A program made the position numbers and the translations under genes. A stretch of 11,345 nucleotides of DNA from an uncultured bacterium (lineage in GTDB: Bacteria; Patescibacteriota; Minisyncoccia; Minisyncoccales; JAQTVQ01), in NCBI GenBank assembly GCA_903839905.1, contig CAIMDX010000077.1, forward strand, positions 1-11,345. Direction: 5' to 3'. How positions within the stretch are numbered: the stretch's first letter is position 1; every line of letters starts with the position of its first letter. Under the pieces are notes generated by a model that ran no database searches, was not told the DNA's origin, and worked only from the letters and a program-made list of their open reading frames with translations. Positions 1-8,200 of this stretch are shown piece after piece.

Positions 1-581
1 AGTCAACTTTAATGCATACTTTGGGATTGCTGGACCGGCCGACTTCCGGGTCCTATCATTTTGAAGGCAGGGATGCTCTTGCGATGTCCGATGATGAATT
101 AGCTCGCATCCGCAACAAGAAGATGGGATTTGTTTTCCAATCTTTCAATCTTTTGCCAAGAACTTCCATTTTTAATAATGTCAAATTACCCTTGGTCTAT
201 AGCGGGCTGTTAGATGAAAAAGAAAAAGAGATGGTGAGGATTGCTTTGGACAGTGTGGGTCTTGGGAACAAGATGAATAATTTTTCCAACCAGCTTTCGG
301 GCGGAGAGCAGCAAAGGGTTGCCATTGCCAGGGCCTTGGTCAATCATCCAGCTATCATATTCGCCGATGAACCGACTGGAAATTTGGACAGCGTTTCCGG
401 CCAGAATGTTTTAGAGCTTCTTCAAAAACTTAACGACGAAGGCCATACTATTATTTTAGTGACTCATGAAAAATATACTTCCGAGATGGCTCAAAGAATA
501 ATCCAGATGAAAGACGGCAAAATTATTTCAGATGAGAAAGTGGTTGATCGGAGATTGGCTAAAAACGGCTTGATAAAATAA
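1..581 (+). CDS. ABC transporter ATP-binding protein, MacB/LolD type (5' end outside window)
   Basis: ATPase subunit of an ABC exporter of the MacB/LolD/FtsE class, which acts at the cytoplasmic face with an FtsX-like permease. The frame is open from the window edge: bases 3-11 read S-T-L just before the Met at 12. They look like the end of a Walker A motif (GKST), so the true start lies upstream and the Met at 12 is internal. Counting from that Met, the Q-loop is VFQSFNLLP (Gln43), the ABC signature is LSGGEQQ (95-101), Walker B with catalytic Glu is IIFADEP (115-121), a D-loop GNLD follows, and the switch His is in LVTHE (His152). The phrase LGLLDRPTSG is typical of the MacB/LolD subfamily. 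It ends 2 nt before the permease gene, so the two are surely co-transcribed. The substrate cannot be told from sequence. Confidence 0.95.
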   Translation, partial: STLMHTLGLLDRPTSGSYHFEGRDALAMSDDELARIRNKKMGFVFQSFNLLPRTSIFNNVKLPLVYSGLLDEKEKEMVRIALDSVGLGNKMNNFSNQLSGGEQQRVAIARALVNHPAIIFADEPTGNLDSVSGQNVLELLQKLNDEGHTIILVTHEKYTSEMAQRIIQMKDGKIISDEKVVDRRLAKNGLIK

Positions 582-583
582 TT

Positions 584-1849
584 ATGAGCTTGATTGAATC
601 AATTAAAACAGCTTTCGTGAGCTTAAAGAGCAATAAAACCCGCTCGGCTTTGACAATGCTCGGGATCGTTATCGGTATTGCCTCGGTTATAACAATGGTT
701 TCAATCGGCGATGGTACTAAGCAGTTGATTATCGGCCAGTTTTCTTCTTTAGGGTCAAACAATATTTTTGTAGAACCAGGGGCTTTTTCCAAAAAGATGG
801 AAGGGAATCAGGGGATGCAGTCTATGCTGGAACAAATGACCATCAAAACCTTGAAATACGAAGATTACAAAGCCATTGAAAAAGATCCGTTGATAAGCAA
901 GGCGGCTCCGCTGGCTTTTGGCGCGGAAAAAGTTTTTTATAAAGGCAAAGATTTTAAGGTGACATATTTGGGCACTACTCCTGCAGGACTTAGCATTTTG
1001 ACCAAGGCGGAATTTCTTTACGGCAATAATTTTACCGAAGAAGATGTCAAGTCTTTGGGCCGCGATGTAGTGCTTGGATATAAGGTCAAAGAGACCTTGT
1101 TCGGAGATGAAGATCCTGTCGGCAAGATCGTTAGGATCAAAGATAACAATTTTAGGGTCGTTGGATCTTTGGACCAGCAGGGAACGCAAATGTTCATGAA
1201 TTTAGATGAGGTCATTTATCTGCCGGTGACAACAGTTCAAAAGATCATTTTGGGGGTTGATTATTTAAAGCAGATAGTGGTTCAAGCAAAAGACGAGAAT
1301 AGGATAGAGGAAACAGTAGAGAGCATCCGTTTAACTATTAGGGAAAGGCACAGGATAGATAATCCGGAAGGAGACCCGGCCAAAGATGATTTCAAGGTGG
1401 TCAGCCAAAAAGAAACAGCGGAGATATTGGATACGGTTATCAGTATTTTTACAATGTTCTTATCTTCGGTCGCAGCTATTGCTTTGCTGGTAGGGGGAAT
1501 CGGTATTATGAACATCATGCTTGTTTCGGTCACTGAAAGGACAAAAGAAATAGGGTTAAGGAAGGCCGTCGGCGCTCGCGAATCGGATATTATGACCCAA
1601 TTTTTGATAGAAGCGCTGATCTTAACTTTAATAGGAGGAGCGATAGGGATACTTTTTGGATTGTTTTTTGCATTTTTAGCCGGTATTATTTTAGGAATGG
1701 TTTTAGCTACGACTTGGTCTTTTTCCTTTCCTCTGGCTGCAGTACTTTGGGCTTTCGGCGTGGCTACGGCTATCGGTTTGATCTTCGGCATTTATCCGGC
1801 GCGCCGGGCAGCCAGGCTGAACGCAATTGAAGCGTTAAGATACGAATAG
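584..1849 (+). CDS. ABC transporter permease, MacB/FtsX family
   Basis: Membrane subunit partnering the ATPase 2 nt upstream. The 421-residue protein has the MacB layout: a first membrane segment at about 21-42, a large extracytoplasmic MacB_PCD-like domain at about 45-280, and three more segments at about 286-318, 336-371 and 383-407. The FtsX-domain hallmarks are present: VSVTERTKEIGLRKAVGA (about 314-331) and the C-terminal YPARRAARLNAIEALRYE (404-421). Family members are mechanotransmission permeases that export peptides, lipoproteins or antibiotics, or regulate cell-wall enzymes. Here no membrane-fusion protein gene is seen, so a simple two-gene exporter is likely and the substrate is unknown. 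The start at 584 gives the standard MacB N-terminus (ESIKTAFVSLKSNKTRSALTMLGIVIG). No Shine-Dalgarno sequence precedes it. Confidence 0.93.
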   Translation: MSLIESIKTAFVSLKSNKTRSALTMLGIVIGIASVITMVSIGDGTKQLIIGQFSSLGSNNIFVEPGAFSKKMEGNQGMQSMLEQMTIKTLKYEDYKAIEKDPLISKAAPLAFGAEKVFYKGKDFKVTYLGTTPAGLSILTKAEFLYGNNFTEEDVKSLGRDVVLGYKVKETLFGDEDPVGKIVRIKDNNFRVVGSLDQQGTQMFMNLDEVIYLPVTTVQKIILGVDYLKQIVVQAKDENRIEETVESIRLTIRERHRIDNPEGDPAKDDFKVVSQKETAEILDTVISIFTMFLSSVAAIALLVGGIGIMNIMLVSVTERTKEIGLRKAVGARESDIMTQFLIEALILTLIGGAIGILFGLFFAFLAGIILGMVLATTWSFSFPLAAVLWAFGVATAIGLIFGIYPARRAARLNAIEALRYE

Positions 1850-1852
1850 AAA

Positions 1853-1872
1853 CGCCTGCTTGATAGCAGGCG
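1853..1872. other. Perfect 8-bp hairpin just after the permease stop
   Basis: CGCCTGCT (1853-1860), loop TGAT, AGCAGGCG (1865-1872). It starts 3 nt after the stop codon of the permease gene. It has the position of a transcription terminator or mRNA-end-protecting hairpin, but no T-run follows, so intrinsic termination is uncertain. Confidence 0.55.
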
Positions 1873-2030
1873 AAGCCACAATGACCAAATCCCCTGCCTA
1901 CCGGCAGGCAGGCAATGACCAATCAAACTCTAAGCGCTTAAAATCCCAAAAGTGAAATCATCTAGAACAGAAGGAGATAGTTGGTCATTAGGATTTGGTT
2001 GGGCATTGGTCATTGGGGTTTGGGATTTAG
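1873..2030. repeat. Dispersed composite inverted-repeat element, copy A
   Basis: Fills most of the gap between the permease and the DUF212 gene. Left part: AATGACCAAATCCC (1880-1893), then the 20-bp near-palindrome CCTGCCTACCGGCAGGCAGG (1893-1912), then CAATGACCAAT (1913-1923). Right part: 1995-2028 on the minus strand carries the same CCAATGACCAATG words; 2005-2015 is the exact reverse complement of 1913-1923. The 34 nt at 1995-2028 differ from copy B (4280-4313) at two positions and, in reverse complement, from the copy at 11216-11249 at one. The minus-strand reading from the ATG at 2011-2013 is open for 27 codons (MTNAQPNPND...). The rest of the gap (2031-2074) is AT-rich with TATAAA-like words and no convincing -35 box. 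Confidence 0.8.
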
Positions 2031-2074
2031 ATCTATGTCGTTTAAGAATATTATAAAATTTAAAATAATTATTT

Positions 2075-2530
2075 ATGAATTTTTGGCAGCAGATAATTGA
2101 AAATCAGCCTTTGGTGGCCAGCTTGCTGGCTTGGTTTTTTGCCCAAATTTTGAAGGTTTTAGAATCTTTCAAAGACGGCTTTAGCAAAGAAGATCTTAAA
2201 AAATTCGTGGCCACAGGCGGATTTCCCAGCTCTCATTCCGCTTCCGTGGCCGCTTTAGCCACTTCCTGCGGTTTGGTTTTCGGTTTTAATTCCGCTTATT
2301 TTGCCATTGCCGCGGTTTTGGCATTTATCGTTATTTATGACGCTTTCACTTTGCGGCGGGAATCCGGACGGCAGGCGGAAATGCTTAATTATATTATAGA
2401 TGACCTCTACAATAAAAAAGGACTTCAAATGAAGCGCCTTAAAGAGCTGATCGGACACAGCCGCATTGAAGCATTTTTCGGATTGGTTTTAGGGATATTA
2501 ACGGCGATTATTCTCTACAAAAATATCTGA
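2075..2530 (+). CDS. Divergent PAP2 family protein (DUF212, YuiD-like)
   Basis: Integral membrane protein of the DUF212/divergent PAP2 family, 151 residues, the usual size. It resembles Bacillus subtilis YuiD along its length: N-terminal membrane segment around FAQILKV (22-28), the PAP2-like GGFPSSHSA motif (48-56), membrane segment about 72-90 ending in IYDA (Asp89), RR (94-95), GRQAEMLN (98-105), and GHSRIEAFFGLVLGI (127-141). PAP2 enzymes remove phosphate from lipid phosphates using Ser-His motifs; the biochemical role of this subfamily is not well established. A lipid (undecaprenyl) phosphate or pyrophosphate substrate is a guess supported by the neighbouring mltG and the downstream uppP. 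It is the first gene of a three-gene operon, 6 nt upstream of mltG. No Shine-Dalgarno sequence is visible. Confidence 0.9.
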   Translation: MNFWQQIIENQPLVASLLAWFFAQILKVLESFKDGFSKEDLKKFVATGGFPSSHSASVAALATSCGLVFGFNSAYFAIAAVLAFIVIYDAFTLRRESGRQAEMLNYIIDDLYNKKGLQMKRLKELIGHSRIEAFFGLVLGILTAIILYKNI

Positions 2531-2536
2531 TTTTTT

Positions 2537-3487
2537 ATGAAAAAAATATTTTTTGTTCTTATTTTTTTGTCCTTGGCCGGTCTTTTTTTATATTTTTTTA
2601 TGCAATTTTTGCCGCCGCATTTTGGCAGACTAGCCAAAGAGCCGTTTATTATTGCAAAAGTTTTTTCCGAAAAAGAACTGGCCGCTCGCTTGGAAAAAGA
2701 AGGGTTTATCCGCAGCCAGCAAGCCTTTGAGCAGGCAATCAAAAGTAAAAATTTGCAGGGGAAGATCCAGCCTGGCGGTTATTACATTTCTAAAAGCATG
2801 CTGGTTTTTGAAATCGTTGAAACTTTGGCATTGCATCCTGTCCAAAAATGGGCGACCTTGCCCGAAGGATTGAGAAAAGAAGAGGTTGCGGAAATTTTGC
2901 AGAAGGAGCTTGGCTGGGACGATGCGCAAACCAAATTATTTTTAGATAATTCCAAAGAAGGATATATTTTTCCGGAAACTTATTTATTGGATCTTGACTG
3001 GACCGGCAAGGATATCGCCGGAAGGCTATCCGATCAATTCAACGAAGAATTTGCAATTTTAGCAGAAGGTTATGACAACCGCCTTTCGCCGGAAGAAGCA
3101 ATTGTTTTAGCATCGCTGGTGCAGCGCGAAGCGCGGGGCGCGGAAGAGATGCCTTTAGTGGCAGGGATAATTTTTAATCGTTTAGATCAAGGAATGAAGC
3201 TGGATATTGACGCAACCCTGCAATATCAGATTGGTTCGTTAGAAGATTGGTGGCCGAAAGTTTCATCGGCAGATAAGTCGGCCGGGTCGCCTTATAATAC
3301 ATATTTGAACAAGGGCCTACCTCCATCTCCGATCTGCAACCCGGGCAGGGAAGCGCTGAAAGCCGCTTTATTTCCCGAAAAAAATTCTTATTTTTATTAT
3401 TTGCACGATTCCGAAGGGAATATCCATTGCGCCAAGACTTACGAAGATCATTTAAAAAATATTGAAAAATATTTAAAAATCCGATGA
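2537..3487 (+). CDS. mltG: Endolytic transglycosylase MltG (YceG-like)
   Basis: Membrane-anchored lytic transglycosylase that cuts nascent peptidoglycan strands inside the chain and helps set glycan length. The 316-residue protein has a short cytoplasmic start (MKK), one membrane anchor (about 4-23), a LysM-like region (about 33-100), and the YceG catalytic domain. Visible family motifs: LPEGLRKEEVAEIL (108-121), EGYIFPETYLL (141-151), EEAIVLASLVQREARG (186-201) with Glu198 aligning with the catalytic Glu of E. coli MltG, the stretch AGIIFNRL..GMKLDIDATLQY (209-230), and SPYNTY....LPPSPICNPG (251-270). The length fits the family. It starts 6 nt after the DUF212 gene and its stop overlaps the prmC start in ATGA, indicating translational coupling. 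Confidence in function is high because the active-site region is intact. Confidence 0.95.
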   Translation: MKKIFFVLIFLSLAGLFLYFFMQFLPPHFGRLAKEPFIIAKVFSEKELAARLEKEGFIRSQQAFEQAIKSKNLQGKIQPGGYYISKSMLVFEIVETLALHPVQKWATLPEGLRKEEVAEILQKELGWDDAQTKLFLDNSKEGYIFPETYLLDLDWTGKDIAGRLSDQFNEEFAILAEGYDNRLSPEEAIVLASLVQREARGAEEMPLVAGIIFNRLDQGMKLDIDATLQYQIGSLEDWWPKVSSADKSAGSPYNTYLNKGLPPSPICNPGREALKAALFPEKNSYFYYLHDSEGNIHCAKTYEDHLKNIEKYLKIR

Positions 3488-4155
3488 ACTTTATGGAGTC
3501 AGAATTTCCGAAAGAATATAAAAAAGGATTTGCCAAATTTTTAGGCCTGGAAATAGATCTGTCTCAAAGGCCTTTGATCCCGCGGCCGGAAACAGCTTTT
3601 TGGGTTAAAGCGGCCATTAAGGAAATAAAAAAAGAGGACAAAAGGAAAATAGAATGTTTAGATATTTTTTCCGGATCCGGCTGTATTGGTTTGGCCGTTT
3701 TGGCCAAAGTTGAAAATGTTTTTTGCGATTTTGGGGATGTTGACGCTAAGAGTATCAAACAAATTAAAATAAATTTAAAGATCAACGGATTAGAGAAGAA
3801 AAGATCAAAGGTGATTGAAACGGATGTTTTTTCAAAGATCAAAAAGAAGTATGATTATATTTTAGCCAACCCTCCTTATATCGCGGAATCAAGATTTCAT
3901 TTGATACAGCCTTCGGCCAGAGCTTTTGAGCCCATGATCGCGCTGGACGGCAAGAAAGAAGGAATGTTTTTCATTGATAAATTTTTGAAGCAGGCGAAGA
4001 ATTTTTTAAAGCCAGCAGGCAAGATTTTTATGGAGTTTGATTTTTACCAAAAAAAAGAACTGGAGAAGGCCCTGGAGAAATACGGGTGGCAGGACTATAA
4101 AATATACAAGGATCAGCTTGGGAGAGAAAGATTTGTTAAAATAATTAATATCTAA
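3484..4155 (+). CDS. prmC: PrmC/HemK-family release-factor glutamine methyltransferase, short form
   Basis: SAM-dependent N5-glutamine methyltransferase; PrmC methylates the GGQ glutamine of release factors RF1/RF2. The sequence shows IPRPET (32-37), SAM motif I DIFSGSGCIGLAV (60-72), an acidic residue in GDVD (84-87) that could bind the SAM ribose, the catalytic NPPYI (129-133) specific for Gln/Asn/Ade methylation, and ALDGKKEG (153-160) in place of the usual ALDGG. At 223 residues it is about 60 shorter than typical PrmC: only about 30 residues precede IPRPET, so the helical N-terminal release-factor-binding domain is mostly absent. The start at 3484 overlaps the mltG stop (ATGA); a second Met at 3493 is possible. 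The stop codon lies inside the terminal inverted repeat of the element at 4152-4328. RF1 as substrate is inferred; another protein target is possible. Confidence 0.85.
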   Translation: MNFMESEFPKEYKKGFAKFLGLEIDLSQRPLIPRPETAFWVKAAIKEIKKEDKRKIECLDIFSGSGCIGLAVLAKVENVFCDFGDVDAKSIKQIKINLKINGLEKKRSKVIETDVFSKIKKKYDYILANPPYIAESRFHLIQPSARAFEPMIALDGKKEGMFFIDKFLKQAKNFLKPAGKIFMEFDFYQKKELEKALEKYGWQDYKIYKDQLGRERFVKIINI

Positions 4156-4328
4156 TTAACCTAATTCCTAAAGAAGCCCCAATGACCAAATCCCAATGTC
4201 CAATAAAATCCCAAGCCCCAATGACCAATTACTCCGTTTGGCCTGCCTGCCGGTAGGCAGGGATTTTGGAAATTAGGATTTGGTTGGGCATTGGTCATTA
4301 GGATTTGGGATTTGATTAGGTTAATTAG
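4152..4328. repeat. Dispersed composite inverted-repeat element, copy B, with perfect 14-bp terminal inverted repeats
   Basis: CTAATTAACCTAAT (4152-4165) is the exact reverse complement of 4315-4328, bounding a 177-bp unit that includes the prmC stop codon (4153-4155). Inside, the left arm 4175-4194 matches copy A 1874-1893 at 19 of 20 bases. AATGACCAAT (4220-4229) pairs with 4290-4299. The palindrome CCTGCCTGCCGGTAGGCAGG (4242-4261) is the exact reverse complement of the one in copy A. The 34-nt core at 4280-4313 is shared with copy A and with 11216-11249. The overall structure is MITE-like (short, no transposase, terminal inverted repeats). No target-site duplication is obvious. Confidence 0.8.
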
Positions 4329-4350
4329 TTATTAGAAATTAGAGCAATTT

Positions 4351-5103
4351 ATGATCTACTATCTTCAATATATTATTTTAGGCACACTGCAGGGTATCTT
4401 TGAGTGGCTTCCCATTTCCAGCGAAGGCGTGGTTTCTTTGGTCTCTAATATTTTTAAGATCGGGGTTAATGCCGTTGATTTTTCTTTGTTTTTGCATTTG
4501 GGAACCTTATTGGCCGTGGGGATTTATTTTTGGCATGATTTTATTGATCTGTTGCTTGTCAAAGATAAAAAGTTTTTTAAATTTTTCGTTTTAGTGACAA
4601 TCATTTCTTTGGCTGTCGGCTTACTGGTTTATAAATTTGCGCGAGAATTGAATATCGGCAATGGCCTTTTAACTTTAATGGGATTGGCCTTGATTGCCAC
4701 TGCTTTTTTCCAAAAACAGGGGCGGAAATTCAATTTAAGCGATAACCAGCTGGCTGTAATAGTCGGTCTTTTGCAAGGATTTTCGGCTATTCCAGGGCTA
4801 TCCCGCTCCGGTTCAACAATTTTCGGCCTGTCGCTTAAAGAAAACGATCCGGAAAAAGTTTTAAAGACTTCATTTATCATTTCTGCGCCCGTAGTTTTCG
4901 CTTCTTCGGCTTATTTGCTTCTTTTTGGCGATAAAGTTCTTTTTTCTTCCGGCACGCTTGTTTCCGTTCTTTTTTCTTTCTTAGTTGGGTTGGCAAGCTT
5001 GAAAATATTGCTTGCCTGGGCCAAAAAAATAAACTTTTTTTGGTTCGCCTTGATCTTCGGCATTCTATGCCTGGCTGGAGGAGCCTTGGAACTTCTCCTC
5101 TAG
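4351..5103 (+). CDS. uppP: Undecaprenyl-diphosphate phosphatase (UppP/BacA family)
   Basis: Polytopic membrane enzyme that removes a phosphate from undecaprenyl pyrophosphate, recycling the lipid carrier for peptidoglycan and surface glycans. The 250-residue protein has about eight hydrophobic segments and both family signature regions: QGIFEWLPISSEG (14-26), giving the (E/Q)xxxE motif as Gln14...Glu18, and AIPGLSRSGST (146-156) with Arg152 aligning with the catalytic Arg. HLGTLLAV (49-56) is also typical. One difference is that the usual PISSTGH motif reads PISSEGV, so the His considered important in the E. coli enzyme is replaced by Val27. The UppP fold assignment is firm; full activity is inferred. 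The gene stands alone between two repeat-bearing gaps, 22 nt after repeat copy B. No Shine-Dalgarno sequence is visible. Confidence 0.9.
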   Translation: MIYYLQYIILGTLQGIFEWLPISSEGVVSLVSNIFKIGVNAVDFSLFLHLGTLLAVGIYFWHDFIDLLLVKDKKFFKFFVLVTIISLAVGLLVYKFARELNIGNGLLTLMGLALIATAFFQKQGRKFNLSDNQLAVIVGLLQGFSAIPGLSRSGSTIFGLSLKENDPEKVLKTSFIISAPVVFASSAYLLLFGDKVLFSSGTLVSVLFSFLVGLASLKILLAWAKKINFFWFALIFGILCLAGGALELLL

Positions 5104-5136
5104 TTTTTAAAAGCCTGTAAGTGCGTCTAAAGGCCT

Positions 5137-5195
5137 CCAAAGGTCTAACCTTTGGTGCCCTTGGTAATACTTTTTTCCAAAGGTTAGACCTTTGG
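5137..5195. repeat. Pair of inverted palindromes (19 bp each)
   Basis: CCAAAGGTCTAACCTTTGG (5137-5155) and its exact reverse complement (5177-5195), 21 nt apart. Each is itself a hairpin (8-bp stem CCAAAGGT/ACCTTTGG, 3-nt loop), and the two can also pair with each other over all 19 bp. The second hairpin is followed at a distance by TTGGTTTTT (about 5205-5212), so it could terminate uppP transcription. The rest of the 5104-5262 gap shows a TATAAA (5248-5253) before the helicase gene but no good -35 box. Confidence 0.75.
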
Positions 5196-5262
5196 GAGTA
5201 TTATTGGTTTTTAAGATTAATCAAACTTTCTTTTTCAGCCGTTTTCTTATAAACTTATCATT

Positions 5263-8200
5263 GTGAAGAAGGTGAAAGATGATTTTTTGAAGCTTAATAA
5301 GGAACAGCAGGCGGCGGTAGGGCATGTTAAGGGCCCTCTTTTGATTGTGGCCGGGGCAGGAACGGGGAAAACAGCGGTTTTGACGCAAAAAATAGTGCAT
5401 TTAATTGAAAGCGGCTTGGCCAAGCCCGAGGAAATTTTGGCTTTGACTTTTACCGAGAAAGCGGCTCAGGAAATGGAGGAACGCGTGGATATTGCTTTGC
5501 CGTTTGGTTATTACGACCTTTGGATCTCAACATTTCATTCTTTTTGCGAGAAAGTTTTGAAAGATTACGGTTTGGAAATTGGTCTACCTACCAATTTCAA
5601 GCTGTTGGACGAGATCGGCGGTTGGATTTTGGTCAGAAAAAACTTTGAGAAATTTGATTTTTTGAAATATTATAAGCCTCTTGGGAACTCTACTAAATTC
5701 ATCCATGCTTTGCTTGATCATTTCAAGAAATTAAAAAACGAAGGCATTTATCCTGAAGATTATTTGAAATATTCCGATTCTTTGAAGGCAAACTTAGACG
5801 ACGCTCCGGCCATTTCCCGAGGATTGAAAGGCAAAGAAAAGATGGAGCTTTTGAAACAGCAGGAAGAAGCTGAAAAAACAAAAGAAGTGGCTCAAGCTTA
5901 TCATGTCTACCAAAAATTGCTTCTGGACAATAACGCGCTGGATTTCGGCGATTTATTAAGCTATGCCATCAAGCTTTTCCGTGAACGGCCTTTGATTTTG
6001 GAAAAATACAGAGAGCAATTCAAATATATTCTTGTGGACGAATTCCAGGACACTAATTGGGTGCAATACGAATTGTTGAAAATCTTGGCAGCGCCTAAAA
6101 ACAATATCACTGTTTGCGCTGACGACGACCAATCAATTTATTCTTTTTCCGGAGCATCCTTTAATAATGTTTTGCAGTTTAAAAAAGATTACCCCGAATC
6201 AAAAGAAGTGATTTTGGTGAAAAATTATCGTTCGCCGCAGAATATTCTTGATTTGGCTTATAATTTTATCCAGCTTAACAATCCTAACCGCTTGGAGTGC
6301 CGCTTGAACGAGATCCAAGGATTAAAAGAGCAGGCTAAGAAAAAGGGGATTAGCTTGGCTGGTTTTGGCCAGATCAGCAAGAAATTAAAAAGCGCTGACG
6401 AAAATCCGGGCATAATAGAACATGTGATCTTTGAGAACGGGCAGGAAGAAGTTTCCGGAGTAATCGGCCGCATACGAAAACTAAAAGAATCTGATAAAGC
6501 CGCGGCTTTGTCCGATTTCGCGATTTTGGCCAGGACCAACGAGATTGCCAACACTTTTGCCCAAGGATTGGAACGATCAAATATGCCTTATCAATTTTTG
6601 GCATCTAAAGGCCTTTATTTAAAACCAATGGTCTTAGACTTGGTTTCTTATCTTAAAATATTGGCCGATCTTCACGATTCGTCCAGTTTTTATCGCGTTT
6701 TAAATATTCCTTTTTTCCAAATACCTGCGCCGGATATCGCCAAGATCATTCAATACGGCAATCAAAAAGCGATCTCAATTTTTCAGGCTTTGGACCAGCT
6801 GTCAATGATCAAGGATTTAGAGCCTGAAACTGTAAATAAGGCTAATTGGCTTGCTTCTCAGATCAAGAAGCACGCGAGCTTGGCCAAAGAAAAAAATGTT
6901 TCCGAGCTGTTTATTATCATTTTACACGACTTGGGTTTTGTGAAGTATTTCAGCCAAGACAGCGAAGCGAGTTTCCAAGACAGCGAAATTACTTCGCAAT
7001 TTTATCGGAAGCTTAAGGACTTTGAAGATAGCAATGTGGATACCAAGCTTTTCAGTTTTTTGGAACAGTTCAAAATGGAGCTGGAAGCAGGGGACGAAGG
7101 TTCAATGAAATTCAGTTTGGAAGACGGCCCGGAGTCGGTAAAAATTATGACCTTGCATTCGGCCAAGGGGCTGGAATTCAAATATGTTTTTTTGGTCAAT
7201 ATGGCTGACCGGAGGTTTCCCAGCGTCGGCCGGAGCGATCCTATTTCCATCCCAGAGCCATTAGTCAAAGAAGTTTTGCCAGAAGGAGATTTTCACTTGC
7301 AGGAAGAAAGGCGGCTTTTTTATGTCGGAGTAACTCGGGCCAAGAAAGCTTTATTTTTGACTTGGGCCAAAGATTACGGCGGGAAAACGCTTAAAAAGCC
7401 CAGTCGGTTTTTATTGGAAGCCGGGTTCATTAAAGACCGCGGAGATTTTGCCAAAACTTCTCCTAGAAAAGCCGGGTTTGTTTTTGAACGGAATAATATA
7501 GCCAAGGCCAAGATCAAAACTGATTCAAAATTTAATTTTCCCGGATATTTTTCTTTTACCCAGCTTTCCACTTTTGATAAATGCCCGCTGCAATATAAGT
7601 TTTCTTATCTTTTAAAAATTCCGTCCAGGGGCAAGCCGGCTTTAAGTTTTGGCAAAACTATGCATAACGCCCTTTACCGTTTTGTCGGCTTGGTCTCAAG
7701 AGCTAGCCAGTTAAGCCAAACCAATCTTTTCGGCGGCAAAGAGCCGGCAGTAAAGGGCAAGGGCGGCAAGCTGGGATACGAAGATCTAGTCAAAATTTAT
7801 AAAGAAGAATGGATAGATGATTGGTTTGAGAGCCAGTCGCAGAAAAATGAATATTTCAAACAGGGAGAAAAAAGCTTAAAAGCTTTTTGGGAGCATTTTC
7901 AGGAAGCGAAACCGCAAATTTTGTTTTTGAACGGCAATCCGGCCTTGGAACAAGATTTCAGGCTAAAAATAGAAGAAGATTTTTTCATCGGAAAAATAGA
8001 CCGTATTGATAAAATCGGAAAAGAAAATATAGAGATACTTGATTATAAAACCGGCCGGCCGAATACGAAAAACAGTTTGGCTGATTCTGAAAAGCTCCAG
8101 CTTTTGATTTACCATTTGGCTTTAAAAAAAGTTTTTGATCTTTCGGCTCAAAAATTGACTTACCATTATTTGAATAATTGTTCGCTGGTTTCTTTTATGC

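Noticed and set aside
755..1791. Long minus-strand open frames opposite the ABC permease
   Set aside because: They lie antisense to a gene with clear MacB/FtsX motifs and resemble no protein family; they are by-products of codon composition.
1920..2013. 27-codon minus-strand frame in copy A (MTNAQPNPND...) as a real gene
   Set aside because: Beyond the shared repeat-coded start it has no similarity to the four-helix-bundle protein and stops quickly; noted as evidence on repeat origin but not called as a CDS.
2041..2057. TATTAT/TATAAA words before the DUF212 gene as a promoter
   Set aside because: The only -35-like TTGGGA (2020-2025) is 23-26 nt away, too far, and such words are expected by chance in this AT-rich stretch.
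2530..3487. Possible recoding of TGA as glycine
   Set aside because: TGA ends the DUF212, mltG and plsY genes exactly where homologs end, so the standard bacterial code applies.
1873..4328. Repeated AATGACCAA units considered as a CRISPR array
   Set aside because: Units are irregularly spaced, occur in inverted orientation, have no constant-length spacers, and no cas gene is present.
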